From the NCBI GenBank assembly GCA_936435175.1, contig OW386550.1:15829133-15893132 (forward strand): 64,000 nt of DNA, written 5' to 3'. The stretch comes from Glyphotaelius pellucidus (Eukaryota; Arthropoda; Insecta; Trichoptera; Limnephilidae). Shown in pieces: positions 13,073-25,210 of the stretch (its first letter is position 1; each line of letters starts with the position of its first letter). The position numbers and the translations under genes were made by a program. The notes under the pieces were generated by a model that was not told where the DNA came from, did not search any database, and saw only the letters and a list, made by a program, of their open reading frames with translations.

Positions 13073-13290
13073 TAACTTCCATACAAGATCTGATTGAAGA
13101 ATCATCGTGTTAGAAAATATATTAACGAACCTTCGAACTTCCATAAAAGATCTGAATGAAGAATCATCTTGATCGAAAATATATTAACGAACTTCCATAC
13201 AAGATCTGATTGAAGAATCATCCTGATAGAAAATATATTAACGAACCTACAGACTTCCATACAAGATCCGAATGAAGAATCATCAGTATT
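13073..13290. repeat. Minisatellite, right part
   Basis: Continues the same units (ACTTCCATACAAGATCTGA, GAAGAATCATC, AAAATATATTAACGAACC) for about four more copies. Short minus-strand frames through it only reflect the repeat. Confidence 0.85.
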
Positions 13291-14027
13291 GATAGACAAA
13301 TATTTTTAAACGGTGTTTGTATGCGAGTCACATGTATGTTTACATATTATTAAATTTTATATATCGTACCCAAGCATGGTCATTCATATTCCTACCTCGC
13401 GTTTGATCTTCGGCTATTTATGGCGTATCGTTTATCATCAAATATTAAGTGATTTTCGCGACACACTTCTGTTTGTCGAAACACATGTTTGCATGACCTC
13501 CCACAACTTCTAGTAGAGTAAAATTGTTCCGTGGTTGTAGAATGGACTGCGGAATTGGATGCCATTTTCAAACAGTAGTCGAGTACTGATTTGTTGACCT
13601 GTGAAACGTAGTGGACCTTATATGGGATGTGTTTTGGGTGGTAAGAGGAAAGGCGTGGCAAAATAAGGCTAATAAAACAAATATTTTTTTATGTCATTGT
13701 TGACGAATATTTTCTATGAGGTTCTATAAACTTAATCCGAATCTAGCACCTAGATATTTTGTATAAGTTGAATTTAAATGGAAAATTCATGATCGCATTT
13801 TTAATAAATTTCACCCGATAAAATATATTTTTGAAAGCATGCATGAAGTTTGACTGATCTTATACCATTTTGATATAATACCATCTATTCGATCCTATAA
13901 AATCGTAGGTCGAAAATAATAGTGAAAAAAAGTTTCCCTAATGTTGTGGGTAGGTAGGTACCTAATCACCTAATTAACGGTTAATTGTGATATTTGTTTT
14001 TACTCCATCAACTTTAAGAAAATAAAA
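13291..14027. other. No supported gene
   Basis: AT-rich DNA with overlapping 66- and 89-codon frames on opposite strands (13313-13661). Neither shows a domain. Confidence 0.5.
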
Positions 14028-14338
14028 TTATTTAATTTTTATTCTATGAAATCTCATAATTAGACATTTACTTAAATTTTGTCGTAGACAGTACTCTTTG
14101 CACAAAGCAAAAAGTTTAAAAGAGTTATTTGACAGTGTTTGACAGTCATTAATATTTCTTATTGCTTTGTATATTTTCATATCGTCCGCAAACATTAAAA
14201 TTTGGACATCGTTGAAAATAGTAAGAACATCATTCACAAATATCAAAAATAAAATTGGCCCAAAATGTGACCCCTGGGGAACACCGCAGTAAGTAAAGTC
14301 ATCAATTTTGACGGCCAATTGTCTGTTACTCAAATAAC
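14028..14338 (-). mobile_element. LINE reverse-transcriptase fragment
   Basis: The minus-strand frame contains GVPQGSHFGPILFLIFVND and LMFADDMKIY, the PQGS and FADD blocks of a non-LTR reverse transcriptase, followed by LFALCKEYCLRQNLSKC. Only about 100 residues survive, so it is a dead fragment of a Jockey/CR1-type element. Confidence 0.85.
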
Positions 14339-15552
14339 TATTAATAATGTAAAATAATAGAATAATTACAAAACAACTAACCTTCTTTAATCTTCCTCAT
14401 CTTATTGCTCTCTCCCCACTTTCTTCAATCTCATATTAATAAAAATTTGGGGTGCCATGATCCCCTCACTGGCTTACACTGGGCTGTTGTAGATAGCCCA
14501 CTTATATTTTTTTATATGCTACATGCAAATTTTTGTTCTGAATGTCATACCGCACAAACGAATATTTTTAAACGGCAGCCTGCATCCTTTATTCCGAGAA
14601 TATTCGATAATTCGGTGATAGTTCTTTCGTTACTAATGGTAATTGTTTTTCCTGTGTATTGTGACTGAGTGAGATTGATACCTCCGATAATACAAGATCT
14701 GGGTATAGCGAATGGTAAAATTGGCCGCATCGGTACCTACTGAATCAAATACCCCAGGGCGATGGGTGCGAGAAATTACACTGAAAACTGCGGTCGGTAA
14801 GTCCGTCGCGATCAGAGAGTTCATTATTTGTATCCTTAACACACATAGGAACCTATAATTAGAGTTATATCATAGCCGACAATTGCATCATGAAGAATAT
14901 TCGCGAAATCGTCATTTTTGTAATACAATCGATAAAAAATTACCCAAGTCATCGTCACATCGATCTTAGTTACAGAGATATCTATTTCATCTATCAAGAA
15001 AATTCCCTGATTAATATTCAACGTGAAATATTTTTTCCTCAATCTCGTTATGAAAACATAAAATTACTTTTCTAACGTCATTTTCTTTACGTGGGAGTTG
15101 TTATAGAAGCAAAGGGTAAAGAAATTAATAGGGCGTAAATTATATTACCAAAAGAGAAAGGGGTGAGTTTTCCTCTTTCTGAGGCCGACATTAAAAAGCC
15201 ATTAGTGAGATGCAGATATGTCACAAGTTTAAATTAAATAGATTATTAATTTTACATGAGAACCATCAATGTTAACTTACGGTTTAAAAAAAATCCCAAC
15301 CTAAAGATAGGTGTTATCTGTTGCAGTAAGCTTCGCATTTTGCATATTGTCACCTGACGCTGATTGTCTTGGGAAATTTGTTTATTACGTTTTTGTATGA
15401 AGCATCATAATTGCATGCCTCGATTTTAATTTAAAATGAAGATTCATATTTCAGGAATTTAAAGCTGGTGATTATTTAATAAGGGATTAATTCACCCCGA
15501 GACATTTTTATGTTCGTATTTCAAGGAAATTGATAACCTTTTTATAACGAGC

Positions 15553-15626
15553 TTGACGGCCTCCCTGATCGAGGGGTAAAGGTCTTGACTCGCAACCCGA
15601 AGGTCGCGGGATCGAAACCTGGCGCG
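15553..15626 (+). mobile_element. tRNA-like SINE head
   Basis: CTGATCGAGGGGTAAAGG and GCGGGATCGAAACCTGGC have A- and B-box spacing. It is not a full cloverleaf. Confidence 0.45.
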
Positions 15627-15703
15627 CGCAAATAAATTGCATTTGATTAATTTGCTTTATATCACAATTAATTCATTTAAAATAACTTATAGTATAATTG
15701 CGT

Positions 15704-15955
15704 CACGTTCCGGAGTAGAAGATACCTACTCTCAATATTGTCCTGGAGTCAGACCACCATTCAAAATTGAAACGTTGCTTGAAATGACTTTAGCCATGTT
15801 TGGTGACCATATCTGAATAGCCGGGTACTTTCCCACCTTCCCTTCCCCATCTCCTTCCCCTCCCCACTACCTTCAGCCTCACAACATACCCCAATTGTGG
15901 ATGCCTTAGTGTCACTATCTCCAGACGGGAGCAGCTGGGACTCTTGTGAGGTATT
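15704..15955 (-). mobile_element. Retroposon-like repeat family B, inverted copy
   Basis: Shares a G/A-rich block (GGGGAGGGGAAGGAGATGGGG on the minus strand) and a following block (ATTTCAAGCAACGTTTCAATT) with copies at 18.4, 53.2, 60.8, 61.5 and 62.9 kb. No coding capacity recognised. Confidence 0.7.
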
Positions 15956-16069
15956 CACATAAAAAAAGCTATAGCGTGGTGTTTATTTTTGTATCCCAGA
16001 ACTCAGAAGTCAAATCGGACTGTAATTTTATTTTTTACGTTATCTCCTCACAGAAGGCATTGAGAAAAA

Positions 16070-16400
16070 TGTTTTTAATGTTTGACAGACATTAACATTT
16101 CTTACAGCTTTGTATACTTTTATATCGTCCGCAAACATTAAAACTTGGACATCGTGGAAAATAGCAAGAACATCGTTCACAAATATCAAAAATAAAATTG
16201 GTCCCAAACGTGACCCTTGGGGAGCACCGGTGGTAGCAATGATTTTTTATGAAGTAAAGCCATCAATTTTAACGGCCAATTGCATATTACTTAAATAACT
16301 GTTAAACCACATGTGTAAATACCCTGCTATTCCTAATTTATGAAGTTTTTTTGACAAAAGATCATGGAGATTGTAATATAAACAAAGTAAGTTACATTTA
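16070..16400 (-). mobile_element. LINE reverse-transcriptase fragment with in-frame stop
   Basis: The minus strand encodes LHKLGIAGYLHMWFNSYLSN, QLAVKIDGFTS, a stop, then GAPQGSRLGPILFLIFVND and LMFADDIKVYKAV. It is the same family as the fragment at 14.0-14.3 kb but extends further upstream. Broken. Confidence 0.85.
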
Positions 16401-16440
16401 TACACATATATTTTACAATGTATTATACTTAATGTCATCA

Positions 16441-17852
16441 TTGGTCATGTACACCGTATCAAAAAAGAAAAATCATTGTAAAACAGTTATTTCTTCCTGA
16501 AAATCAATTTGTCACAGAGAAGATACATACGCTTTAAACATTTCCATCGGTACCTAGCAAAACAAGCTCCTTGTCAAAATAATTACCTTTACAGTTAGAG
16601 CGAATTGCCTCAGTTCTCGGTAGCTGAAACCTGTAATAAGCCTGTGCCTTTGATGGACTGCTAAAGGCATTGCCAATGTTTCTAGGTGCAAAAATTATAC
16701 CGAAGTTAGTTTGTTACTTCACAGGTCAGTAAGGTGTCCGTCCCTTGCTTTGCTCCTTCATGGAAGTGTTGATTAGCATCCTTTGAAAGCTTATGAAAAC
16801 GATATTCCAAAGAATACTTATCTGGATGTATTAGATATGAAGAAAATCGAAAAGACCTAATAATATACTGCAAAATACAGCCATGTAAATTCTACTTAGG
16901 CGACCCATACAAGTGTAGGCAGCTGAACTTAAATAAGTATTGTGTACTTGTGCATACCCATATTTACCTAAACTCAAATATACGCAATGATAATATGATG
17001 TCAACATAAATTAAGAAGAGAGTTAACTCTATGTATTCATGAAATTTGCGACACGAGACGAAAAACGTTAAATGTTTAGTATTATCCGACAAAAATCTAT
17101 TAAAATGCTTGGCAGTGCCTCTACATAATGATATTACAAGTTACCACACGGTTTTGACGAAGTTTCAGCAATACAGCAATTGTGTTTATTTTTTTTACAT
17201 TCACGTATTCATTATGAATCTGAAAGCTTTATAGTTAATTTATTACGTAAACAATATTACAACCTAAAACAGTAGCATTTACCTCAAAACTCCAGAAAGA
17301 AAAAAAACATGTGCAAATTTCATGACGACAGAACTCACCGTTCCTGCTCCACATGCTTCAGGTAAACAGAGTAACTGCATTACAGATAAGAAAATTTTAA
17401 ACGTTCACACAATCAAATCGCGAATATGACATTTCCACGAACCGAAATGAAATCTACGATTACTTAGATAATTCAGGTGATGATGAAATACTAATGTAGG
17501 TTTTTTTTTTCTACGTCACATCGTTATCTTATAAACTCGATGGTTCTATCGTACCGTCACAAATCAACAGTGTGTTTTACAACATCCCAGACTTATTTAT
17601 ATCATGAAGTAAGGTGGGTTAAAACCGTATGATATTTATCGGAAGTGAATCAGTTAGATTTTACAACACACAGAAATAGATACGAGAGTTTACACTATCC
17701 TACGTCACGTCCTGTAAAGAATATAATTCTTCAGCAATTCTTATCTGAAGAATTTATGAATGAATAGATTATATTCCTGAGGAAATAAATTTAAAGTGGT
17801 TGCATTGACTTGCAGGCGCCAATTTATCATCAGTTTAAATTAATATCAATAA
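16441..17852. other. No supported gene
   Basis: AT-rich. Around 17505-17530 CTACGTCACATCGTTATC..TTATAAACTCGATGG loosely echoes the left end of the 3.5-kb MITE. Otherwise nothing is recognised. Confidence 0.4.
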
Positions 17853-18276
17853 TGATAACAAACACCTCCGCCATAGGTCACCCTAAGTGGTTCGCTACGA
17901 TTGAGACAGAGCAGGGGTTCCACGGTTCGTCTGGTGAGATGTGTTCAAGTCTTGGCCTTGGATGCACTTGTCCACTAGCTAGGTGACAGGCTGGATCTGG
18001 AGTGGCTGGTTTGGGGAGACCTTTTGACATCTCCAGCTGATCTCTTCCGACCCATCTTCTTGCGCCGCAGCGGGAAGGATGGATTCATACATCTGCCATT
18101 CCTTGGCACATTATCCCCTAGATTTCCACCCAACCCTAATACCGTTTTGCTTCCCAGAACTTTCTCGTGTCCCTTTCCTTAAAAGACACTCCACACAGCA
18201 TCTCCAATTACGAAAAAGGACCAGAGGAAAATTATTTTCTTCGTGCGCTTCCTGTGTGGGGTTAATGTCAAAAAAT
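17853..18276 (+). mobile_element. Retroposon family A, diverged copy
   Basis: Begins in the family core (AACACCTCCGCCATAGGTCACC) without the GGGAGGCGGG end. It runs through the long-form internal block to a decayed stem-loop and GTGTGG-GTTAATG end. It is the most diverged copy here. Confidence 0.75.
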
Positions 18277-18361
18277 GTCATTTAGCAATTTTTTTTAATA
18301 CAACGCAAGAGTTCCAACTTCTCCCGACTCTCTAGAGCATGTGGGAAAACGCTATCCCCTG

Positions 18362-18524
18362 TTGTGAAGTGTTGTGAGGCTGAAAGGAGTAGGGAAGAGA
18401 ACGAGATCGGAAAGAGGGAGGTTTGGAAGTGTCTGACTATTCAGATCTGTTCAGTAAACTCGCCTTTTGCAATTTCAAGTAACGTTACGTTTCTGAATGA
18501 CGGTCTATCACCAGGGCGATACAT
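18362..18524 (+). mobile_element. Repeat family B copy
   Basis: GTTGTGAGGCTGAAAGGAGT, the G/A-rich block, the TTCAGATCTG block and the TTTCAAGTAACGTTACGTTT block occur in family order. It lies just after a family A copy. Confidence 0.6.
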
Positions 18525-18774
18525 CTATCCACCGCTTGTCATAATAAGCAAAGGCAATCATTCTACATATTCTGACGACTTCTTTCAGTATCACATGATA
18601 ATATTCACTCAATTTTTCTCTCTTGTCATATACCCACAAAAGCTCCGCGAACCATCAAAATAAACCCAATATTATTTTGTCTAATGAAGCGTTCATATGA
18701 CATAATGAACATTTAACCACTCAGGCTAATTTGTTCGCTTTTGGGAACGACTAGTATAGCTCTCATAGAAATTG

Positions 18775-19232
18775 TGTCTCTCCCTTACTTTAATGGTGAG
18801 AAATGTCATCTAATTCCTTGAGCACTTTTAAAAAGATTGTCAAATTATTTATGTTAGCCGATAATTGCCAATTGATTTTTTCAACTTTGTCCTTTCTAAA
18901 TTATTAGCTAAATGATTATGTTTATAGTAATAATAATCCAAATTAGTATTAGCATTCTTCTGCCAAATTTAAAGCATATTATATTATATACATATATTTA
19001 TTATGTCTCTCCCTTACTTTAATGGTGAGAAATGTCATCTAATTCCTTGAGCACTTTTAAAAAGATTGTCAAATTATTTATGTTAGCCGATAATTGCCAA
19101 TTGATTTTTTCAACTTTGTCCTTTCTAAATTATTAGCTAAATGATTATGTTTATAGTAATAATAATCCAAATTAGTATTAGCATTCTTCTGCCAAATTTA
19201 AAGTATTTTATATTATATACATATATTTATTA
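18775..19232. repeat. 229-bp direct tandem duplication
   Basis: Copies at 18775-19003 and 19004-19232 start TGTCTCTCCCTTACTTTAATGG and differ at only a few positions near the AT-rich 3' end. No frame of note. Confidence 0.95.
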
Positions 19233-19369
19233 TTTACAAGTTAATCGTTAAAACAAAAAAAAAAAAAACTTTAATTTTTTACTTTAAATCAGTCCTCAAA
19301 ACAATGGTCACCCTACAAAAGTCTACATGTTTACATGAATGTACTACCTAGCGCCAGCAGTCTAGTAAT

Positions 19370-19555
19370 AATCTCAACCTGTAAGAAATGCAACAATATT
19401 GTTCTTTCAATCAATATCTGTATAATTTTGTGTTATTTTGTTAATTGTAGAATTGTTAACCTCAACACAGGCTTGTCCTAGTGAGGTTGCAAATTGTTTT
19501 GTAAACATTTTACCTGCAATGTAAAGGTACAATAAATAAAATAAAAATAAAAAAA
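19370..19555 (+). mobile_element. Retroposon 3' end with A-rich tail
   Basis: CTCAACACAGGCTTGTCCTAG and a run of ATAAA units ending in AATAAAAATAAAAAAAC look like the 3'UTR and tail of a Jockey-type LINE. No coding part remains. Confidence 0.45.
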
Positions 19556-22256
19556 CGGTCCTAAAACACTACGCTCTATGTTCCAATCAAAAAATTTACC
19601 TCAAAATAATTTAAATGAACGACTTTATGGAAACCAAGTTTCCGAACGCAATTTGAAAAAAAATGATGAAAATTTATGAATTTTTTATTACTTATTTTTA
19701 TATGAAACGACAAAAAAGTGAGGTGACGATTACGTTTATAATAAATTTGTGTAATAAAACGTTTGTCTAATAAAACGTTTGTCTAATGATGCCTTTCTTG
19801 TTCTTTTGTTTTCATTATCAGTAATTTTAGTTAGAAAAAACGCAAGGTAAGCTATTTTTAAAACTTTTCTATGTTTGCGCATTCAAAATTTTAATATTTC
19901 AAAAATTATATGTTTATTTCTATTAATAAGATTTGAAAGCGTATTTCATTATCATTCAAAGACACTTCTAGTTTTCAGCTACATCCTGAAATTTTCTATA
20001 CTAACAGAATATGCCGAAACCTAAGGGGTCAAATATCGTTATCATAAGTTTTACGTTAAGGCACTATCAAATTTCAACTATATCTAAGATAAATCAAGCA
20101 AATCAACAAATGTAAAACGGCCGCCATTTAACTGCGTTTTGTCATATTATTAATGAATCATTTAAGATAAGAAGACTGATCGTAGGTGCTCTTATCAGTT
20201 AGAAAACCAGGTGTTTTGGGCCTTAAAACCGAGAAAATGTCGTGTGTTGGTCAATATTACCTGAAGGAATGCATCAACTATATAATATGATGACATATGT
20301 CATTTTGATGTACGTAAACTGGAAATGACTTTACGATTTATTTGAACTTGGATTAAGCCTACGTCAATGGTAAGGCACACACCGTTCCTGTTTCACGGTA
20401 AAAGGCGTGATTACCATTTTGTTAGGAAGGTACGTTTTCCGCATTTCACAGAAGTTTTCTTGTTAAGGACTTCCCTAGAACTTATTGTAGGTATTCAATA
20501 GATATTGTTCTTATTTAGCACCTACCCACATACGGTTGATACACATATTTATTGTTTTTATTTAAATTGAATATATTTACATAAATAACTCACACCTTCA
20601 TTAATATGATTACTTAATAAAATAATTTTAATATAAAATAATAAAATATTTATTTAGGTAGGTAGGTTCTATATTGCAAATGGTTTCACGGTGATGCTCA
20701 ACAGTGTAGTTCTGGAATTTTCTTTCACTTTTTAACATCATCGCCAAGAGTAGTTATGTGATGCATAATATTATAGGAAAATTTTTAAGAAGTCTGATTT
20801 TAAATGACGTAGATGGGAAAACTTTATTAAAGTCTCCGTAGAAGAATCTGAAGATTGCATGAATTTTACATATGAAAAACCGAACAAGCTTCCTGTTTTG
20901 CTACATTTTTTTTATTTTTTTTTATTGAAATTTTTTGATACAATGCATATAATAAGTACATAAAATAATGAAAAGTATATAAAAAAAGCTTAATATAATA
21001 AATGTACGAACAAAAAAATCCCACAAAGGCAATGCCCGTGCGTGGGTATAATTTTAATTTTTTATTTATTTTTTATTACTATGGTTAAAGTGAAGATTTT
21101 AAGCGTATATAAATTAGGGATTTAAAAGAGTAACTGAAAAAATGCAATTAAAATCTACAACATAATAAGAGTCTGCACTGTTATTATTGCATTTGTGAAT
21201 GTTTTATAAGAATTAATGTTACTAGTGCAATTAAAATACAAAAAAAGATATAGCACACAATAACATTTTTCTACTCTAAATACTGTCTTAGGATACTTAT
21301 AATTAATGGCTTTGTTTAAACTTATAAGAAAAAAATATCTGTTTTAGTGTTTTTTAGCCAAGTTTTGGTACATTAAGCGCTATATTGAAGAGAAAGCTAC
21401 CAGTTAACTGTTTATTTTTATGAACCCCTTTTATACGCGTGGTTTTCGATTATGTGAGTTCTACAATTTTATCTGCTCAAGCTTTTGAAGGAAAGATTTT
21501 CAAGAGGTAATAGCCTTGACCGCACACTTTTGGCAATTCTCTGCTTACTTTGGCGATCCACCTCAACATATAACATTGAATTGGAATCGAGTGAAATCAC
21601 GCACTCTAAGCATGTGGCGAAAAGATTAAAATCGCCAAAATGCATGTTTTGTTTTATTTTATGAGGCAAAAATATTTAAATGTTTTCTGATCATAATTTA
21701 AAAAAATAATTTGCCACATTATGCAATAAAACCTCATTAGAAAAATTTATACTTCAAATTTATAATATTCAAATTTAATTAATAAATTCAAATTTATACA
21801 TTTATTAGCCGGATACTTAAATTTTTCTAAGCTTTTAAAACGACTTGGGTATAGACACAATGCCCTATTATGTTAAAGGCCAAGATGTTTTCAATTCGCA
21901 GTATTTAATTAAAGTACATTTTTTATCCCAAAACATATGATTTTGCATGCTTTTAAGTCTGGAAATCAAGCTGAAGAATTTGAACGGACCACGTTCATGA
22001 TGGGTGCAAGTATTTGACAATCTTAATAAGATAAGATTTAAATAATAGCATAAGTAGAAGGGTTCAATAATGATGATTATTGCTTGCTTATGATATTTGC
22101 AAAATGGTGTGTTCAGGATTAAAAAATTGAATACATTTTTTAAATATTTGTTTTATTCCCATCTTTCTGGAATATTTTTAAGGAAGTAAAAATTAGACTA
22201 GGCATCACATGCAGCATATTTGGCTAGGTAAGTGTTAATAAGTTAGTACGTGCCTG
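19556..22256. other. No supported gene apart from the LINE 3'UTR
   Basis: AT-rich DNA. Apart from the inverted LINE 3'UTR at 20905-21330, only short chance frames are present. Confidence 0.5.
20905..21330 (-). mobile_element. LINE 3'UTR, inverted
   Basis: The minus strand carries TATACCCACGCACGGGCATTGCC and GTGGGATTTTTTTG, matching the 3'UTR at 37530-37570, and ends in an A-rich tail (T-run at 20905-20930). Only the 3' part remains; the 5' limit is approximate. Confidence 0.6.
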
Positions 22257-22881
22257 CACTGAAAAAAATGAGTTAGCTAAAGTGTTAAGCTAATCGAAGT
22301 TGTGTAACTATCGCCTAAACTTCAGCTACTTGTTCCTAAACTACTTTATGTGCAGATACCGTCGTTGTTTAGTTAAAGGTGCTTGAGCTACTACAACTAA
22401 ACTTTAATAATAGCATACTAAAAGCTTACTTACCTTAACAAAATAATCAGTTTAGTTAATTAACCTAAAGTAATTTACTAAACCTATTTCACTTTAGTAG
22501 CCTAAGTTTATTTGTTACTTCCCAAACTATTTAGCTAAATTTAACTAAACATCTAGTTTGGTTAAATGTTTTGTTCACTTAGCCAAACTGAGGTTGGAAT
22601 ACCTAAATTTGGTATTTTTACATAACAATTAGTTGCATTGCACAAACTTGAGCAAACTGCTACAAAACTTTAGTTAATTCTCGCAAACTTTGCCTACCGG
22701 TACCTAGACGAGCAATAAATACAACGGCCTTTTCGTTATCGCTAGCTGCCCGGCGGGCGCCCAGCTTCCGCCCGGCTGAGATGACTGACGCAGTTCTCAG
22801 CTCTCTGTACGCATTATACGCGAGTTGACGTTCGTTGGGAATTTATTTTTTGCCGGCCGCTGTTCCTAGTTCTAATTTGTA

Positions 22882-24033
22882 ATGGCAGACAACACCGTGG
22901 TGGATTATTTAATTTCTTGGAATCTGGAAGCTTATATAGAAAAATTTTAAGGTGAGTTTTCTTTTTTAACTTTTTGATTGATTTAGATCGTGGAACTATG
23001 ATATATATTATGATAATATCCATTCATTTCGATTTAGGTACTGGTACCTTCTTTATTCTATGACTGTCAAGTACGCAATAGATTTAGTAGATTTGTATTT
23101 ATTATGTACCTAGTTTGTATAGTGCGTGTGGACGCTAAAACCAAGATTGTGTCATGAGTCATGACACAGGTCAGAGAGAGTACAGTATATCTTTATAATA
23201 TCTTTGTTAGTTTCCGCCAGTATTATTTTGTATTGAACGAATGTTTGGAAACTGCAGTATCTTCTAAGTTACAGTTTTACCCTAGCGTCAGAAACTAGAA
23301 CCAACCAAACTAGCTTTGAAGTACCGATAGATGGTCGATCATAGAAGGTTATGTTTATAATTTTAATAAAAGTGTACCTATTGCAATTATTTCGGTCATA
23401 ACATTTTGAACATTGAATTGTGTTTAACTATTTTATCTCCGCTTGGTTCATGATACAGGGTATTCGGTATCTGCTGTTGCATAAATATAATTTTTTTTTA
23501 AATTAATAATTTTTAAATAATTTTCATTCCTTTGAAAAATAAATTTTTATTTTCTTGTTTTGAAAATTTTTCTATTTTCTCGTCTTTTTTTCTTTATTTC
23601 AGAACAAGCCATAGACTCGAAAACACTCCTGATAATATCTCAAGATGATATTAAAGAAATAATTCCGACTGTAGGGCACCGGGCACTGTTTACAGCACAC
23701 ATTAATGCGCTCAAAGATGTAATCAATCCACCTGTCATAACTGTAAGTTTTTAAAAGCAGTAATGATGACATGTATACCTAGGCCTTTTTTAGATAAACA
23801 TTTGGAAATAGTTATTAACCTTACTTATAGACGTTAAGATTAAGTACATGCCTCTTGATAATATTTTTGTTTTGTTTCAGATTGAAGATATACCTTCAAC
23901 TTCTAAACAAACATCGCCCCTGTACCAACTCGATGACTTTGTTGAAAATGACATTTCCTTGTTGGGTAATATAACCAACTCGCAAACAATAACGCAAGAA
24001 GCTTTTGAAGAGCAAATTTCGAGTGAAAGTTAA
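22882..24033 (+). pseudogene. Three-exon SAM-domain gene with an in-frame stop in exon 1
   Basis: Exon 22882-22951 starts MADNTVVDYLISWNLEAY and ends G/GTGAGT. Exon 23603-23742 follows TTTCAG and ends ACT/GTAAGT. Exon 23881-24033 follows TTTCAG and ends in TAA. Joined, they give about 120 residues with a sterile alpha motif domain over roughly residues 6-65: the VVDYLISWNL start, LLIISQDDIKEIIPTVGHR middle and a closing amphipathic helix. An acidic, Ser/Thr-rich tail of about 50 residues follows. SAM domains mediate protein-protein or RNA binding; the partner is unknown. The joined frame (phase 1, then 0) meets TAA at 22948-22950, just before the donor, where a lysine-like codon would be expected. 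The copy is therefore either dead or miscalled at one base. Poly(A) signals follow at about 24065 and 24254. The gene lies wholly within a transposon-like element. Confidence 0.7.
23149..23167. repeat. 9-bp-arm palindrome in the SAM gene's first intron
   Basis: GTGTCATGA, G, TCATGACAC. A perfect palindrome containing the AP-1-like core TGAGTCA; possibly a binding site. Confidence 0.4.
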
Positions 24034-24625
24034 ATAGTTTTAGTAAGTTTCAGATACCTAAGTAACTTAATAAATAAGGCCGCAATACCTGCTGATGGTC
24101 TGCCCATTCCTATGGGAAGGAAAAGCATGGATCAGCATCAGCATGGATGGTACTAATTAAGGTACTTATATCCATCGAGTTCATTTATTTAATATAATGT
24201 ACTATTGTATGTATGTACACGAAAAACTTTTACTGTATTTAAGAAAAAATTGTAATAAAAAATGATAATATAAATGTGTGTATGATCAAACGTGTTTTCT
24301 TTTTTGAGGCTTTGCTGGTAGCCGGAAACAATATTTTGAGAGACGATTCTTAACAAAATATTTTTTATGTGAATTTTAATAATTAGATTCTAGTCTTACA
24401 AAACATAATATTTATTTAGGTTTCATCTCTCAAAGGGATGTAATAAACTACCAGCAACTCAAAGTATTTAAGCCATGATTCTGAATCATGGGTACAATCC
24501 TTCGAGTTGGTGGTGGTTGCATTTACACCCTGTATTGTTTTCAGCTAAACTGCAAAGCTGCACTTCCTATCTAATATAGATAACCCAACCAAAAAGCTAA
24601 GCTACAGTATCTAAAGCTAGCTAGC

Positions 24626-24997
24626 AGTAGAGAGCTAAAACACCTATATCGGTGGGGCTGTTCCAACCAAAGTTTGGTTAAATCAACCTAACCATTTTGG
24701 AATATTAACAAAATAATAAGGTTACTACATCCAAACAGTTATGTTGTTCTAACCAAACTCTACAAAATAGTTTAGATATAAAATACACAACAGTTTAGGT
24801 AACACAACTAAAGTAGAGAGCTAAAACACCTATATCGGTAGGGCTATTCCAACCAAAGTTTAGTTAAATCAACATAACCATTTTGGAATATTAACTAAAT
24901 AATAAGGTTACTACATCTAAACAGTTATGTTTTTCTAACCAAACACTACCAAATGGTTTAGATATAAAATACACAACAGTTTAGGTAACACAACTAA
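24626..24997. repeat. 186-bp tandem duplication in the element's right subterminal region
   Basis: Two adjacent copies (24626-24811 and 24812-24997) start AGTAGAGAGCTAAAACACC and differ at only a few sites. Each carries several GTTTAG/CTAAAC motifs, so the duplication doubles the candidate transposase-binding sites at this end. Confidence 0.85.
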
Positions 24998-25210
24998 ACA
25001 CAGAAAGCTGTCTCAACCGATTAGTTTAGCTAGATTATCTGAATCGTTGAGCTGTCATAAATAAACTACTGTTTAGCAAACAGTAGCTAAATGTTCGGCA
25101 GTCACCACAGCAACTGAACTGTTTAGTAGATAATTACTGAAAATTTAGTAAATAGTACCTAAACATTTCTTTCAGTGTGGTTATTTTTTCAACAGATTTA
25201 AGTAGTAGTT

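Larger units (their letters stand above)
22257..25177. mobile_element. 2.9-kb CACTG-ended DNA transposon-like element carrying the SAM gene
   Basis: The left end reads CACTGAAAAAAATG and the right end is the complement of CACTGAAAGAAATG, 13 of 14 matching. Both ends are flanked by TG, a possible 2-bp target duplication. About 400-650 bases inside each end are packed with copies of a GTTTAGTTA-like motif in both orientations. Terminal CACTR sequences plus subterminal repeats are typical of the CACTA/EnSpm superfamily. No transposase is encoded, so it would be non-autonomous. The superfamily is an inference from the ends; the element borders are fairly clear. Confidence 0.6.

Noticed and set aside
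18775..19232. CRISPR-like direct repeat
   Set aside because: Only two long adjacent copies with no spacers, in a eukaryotic genome.
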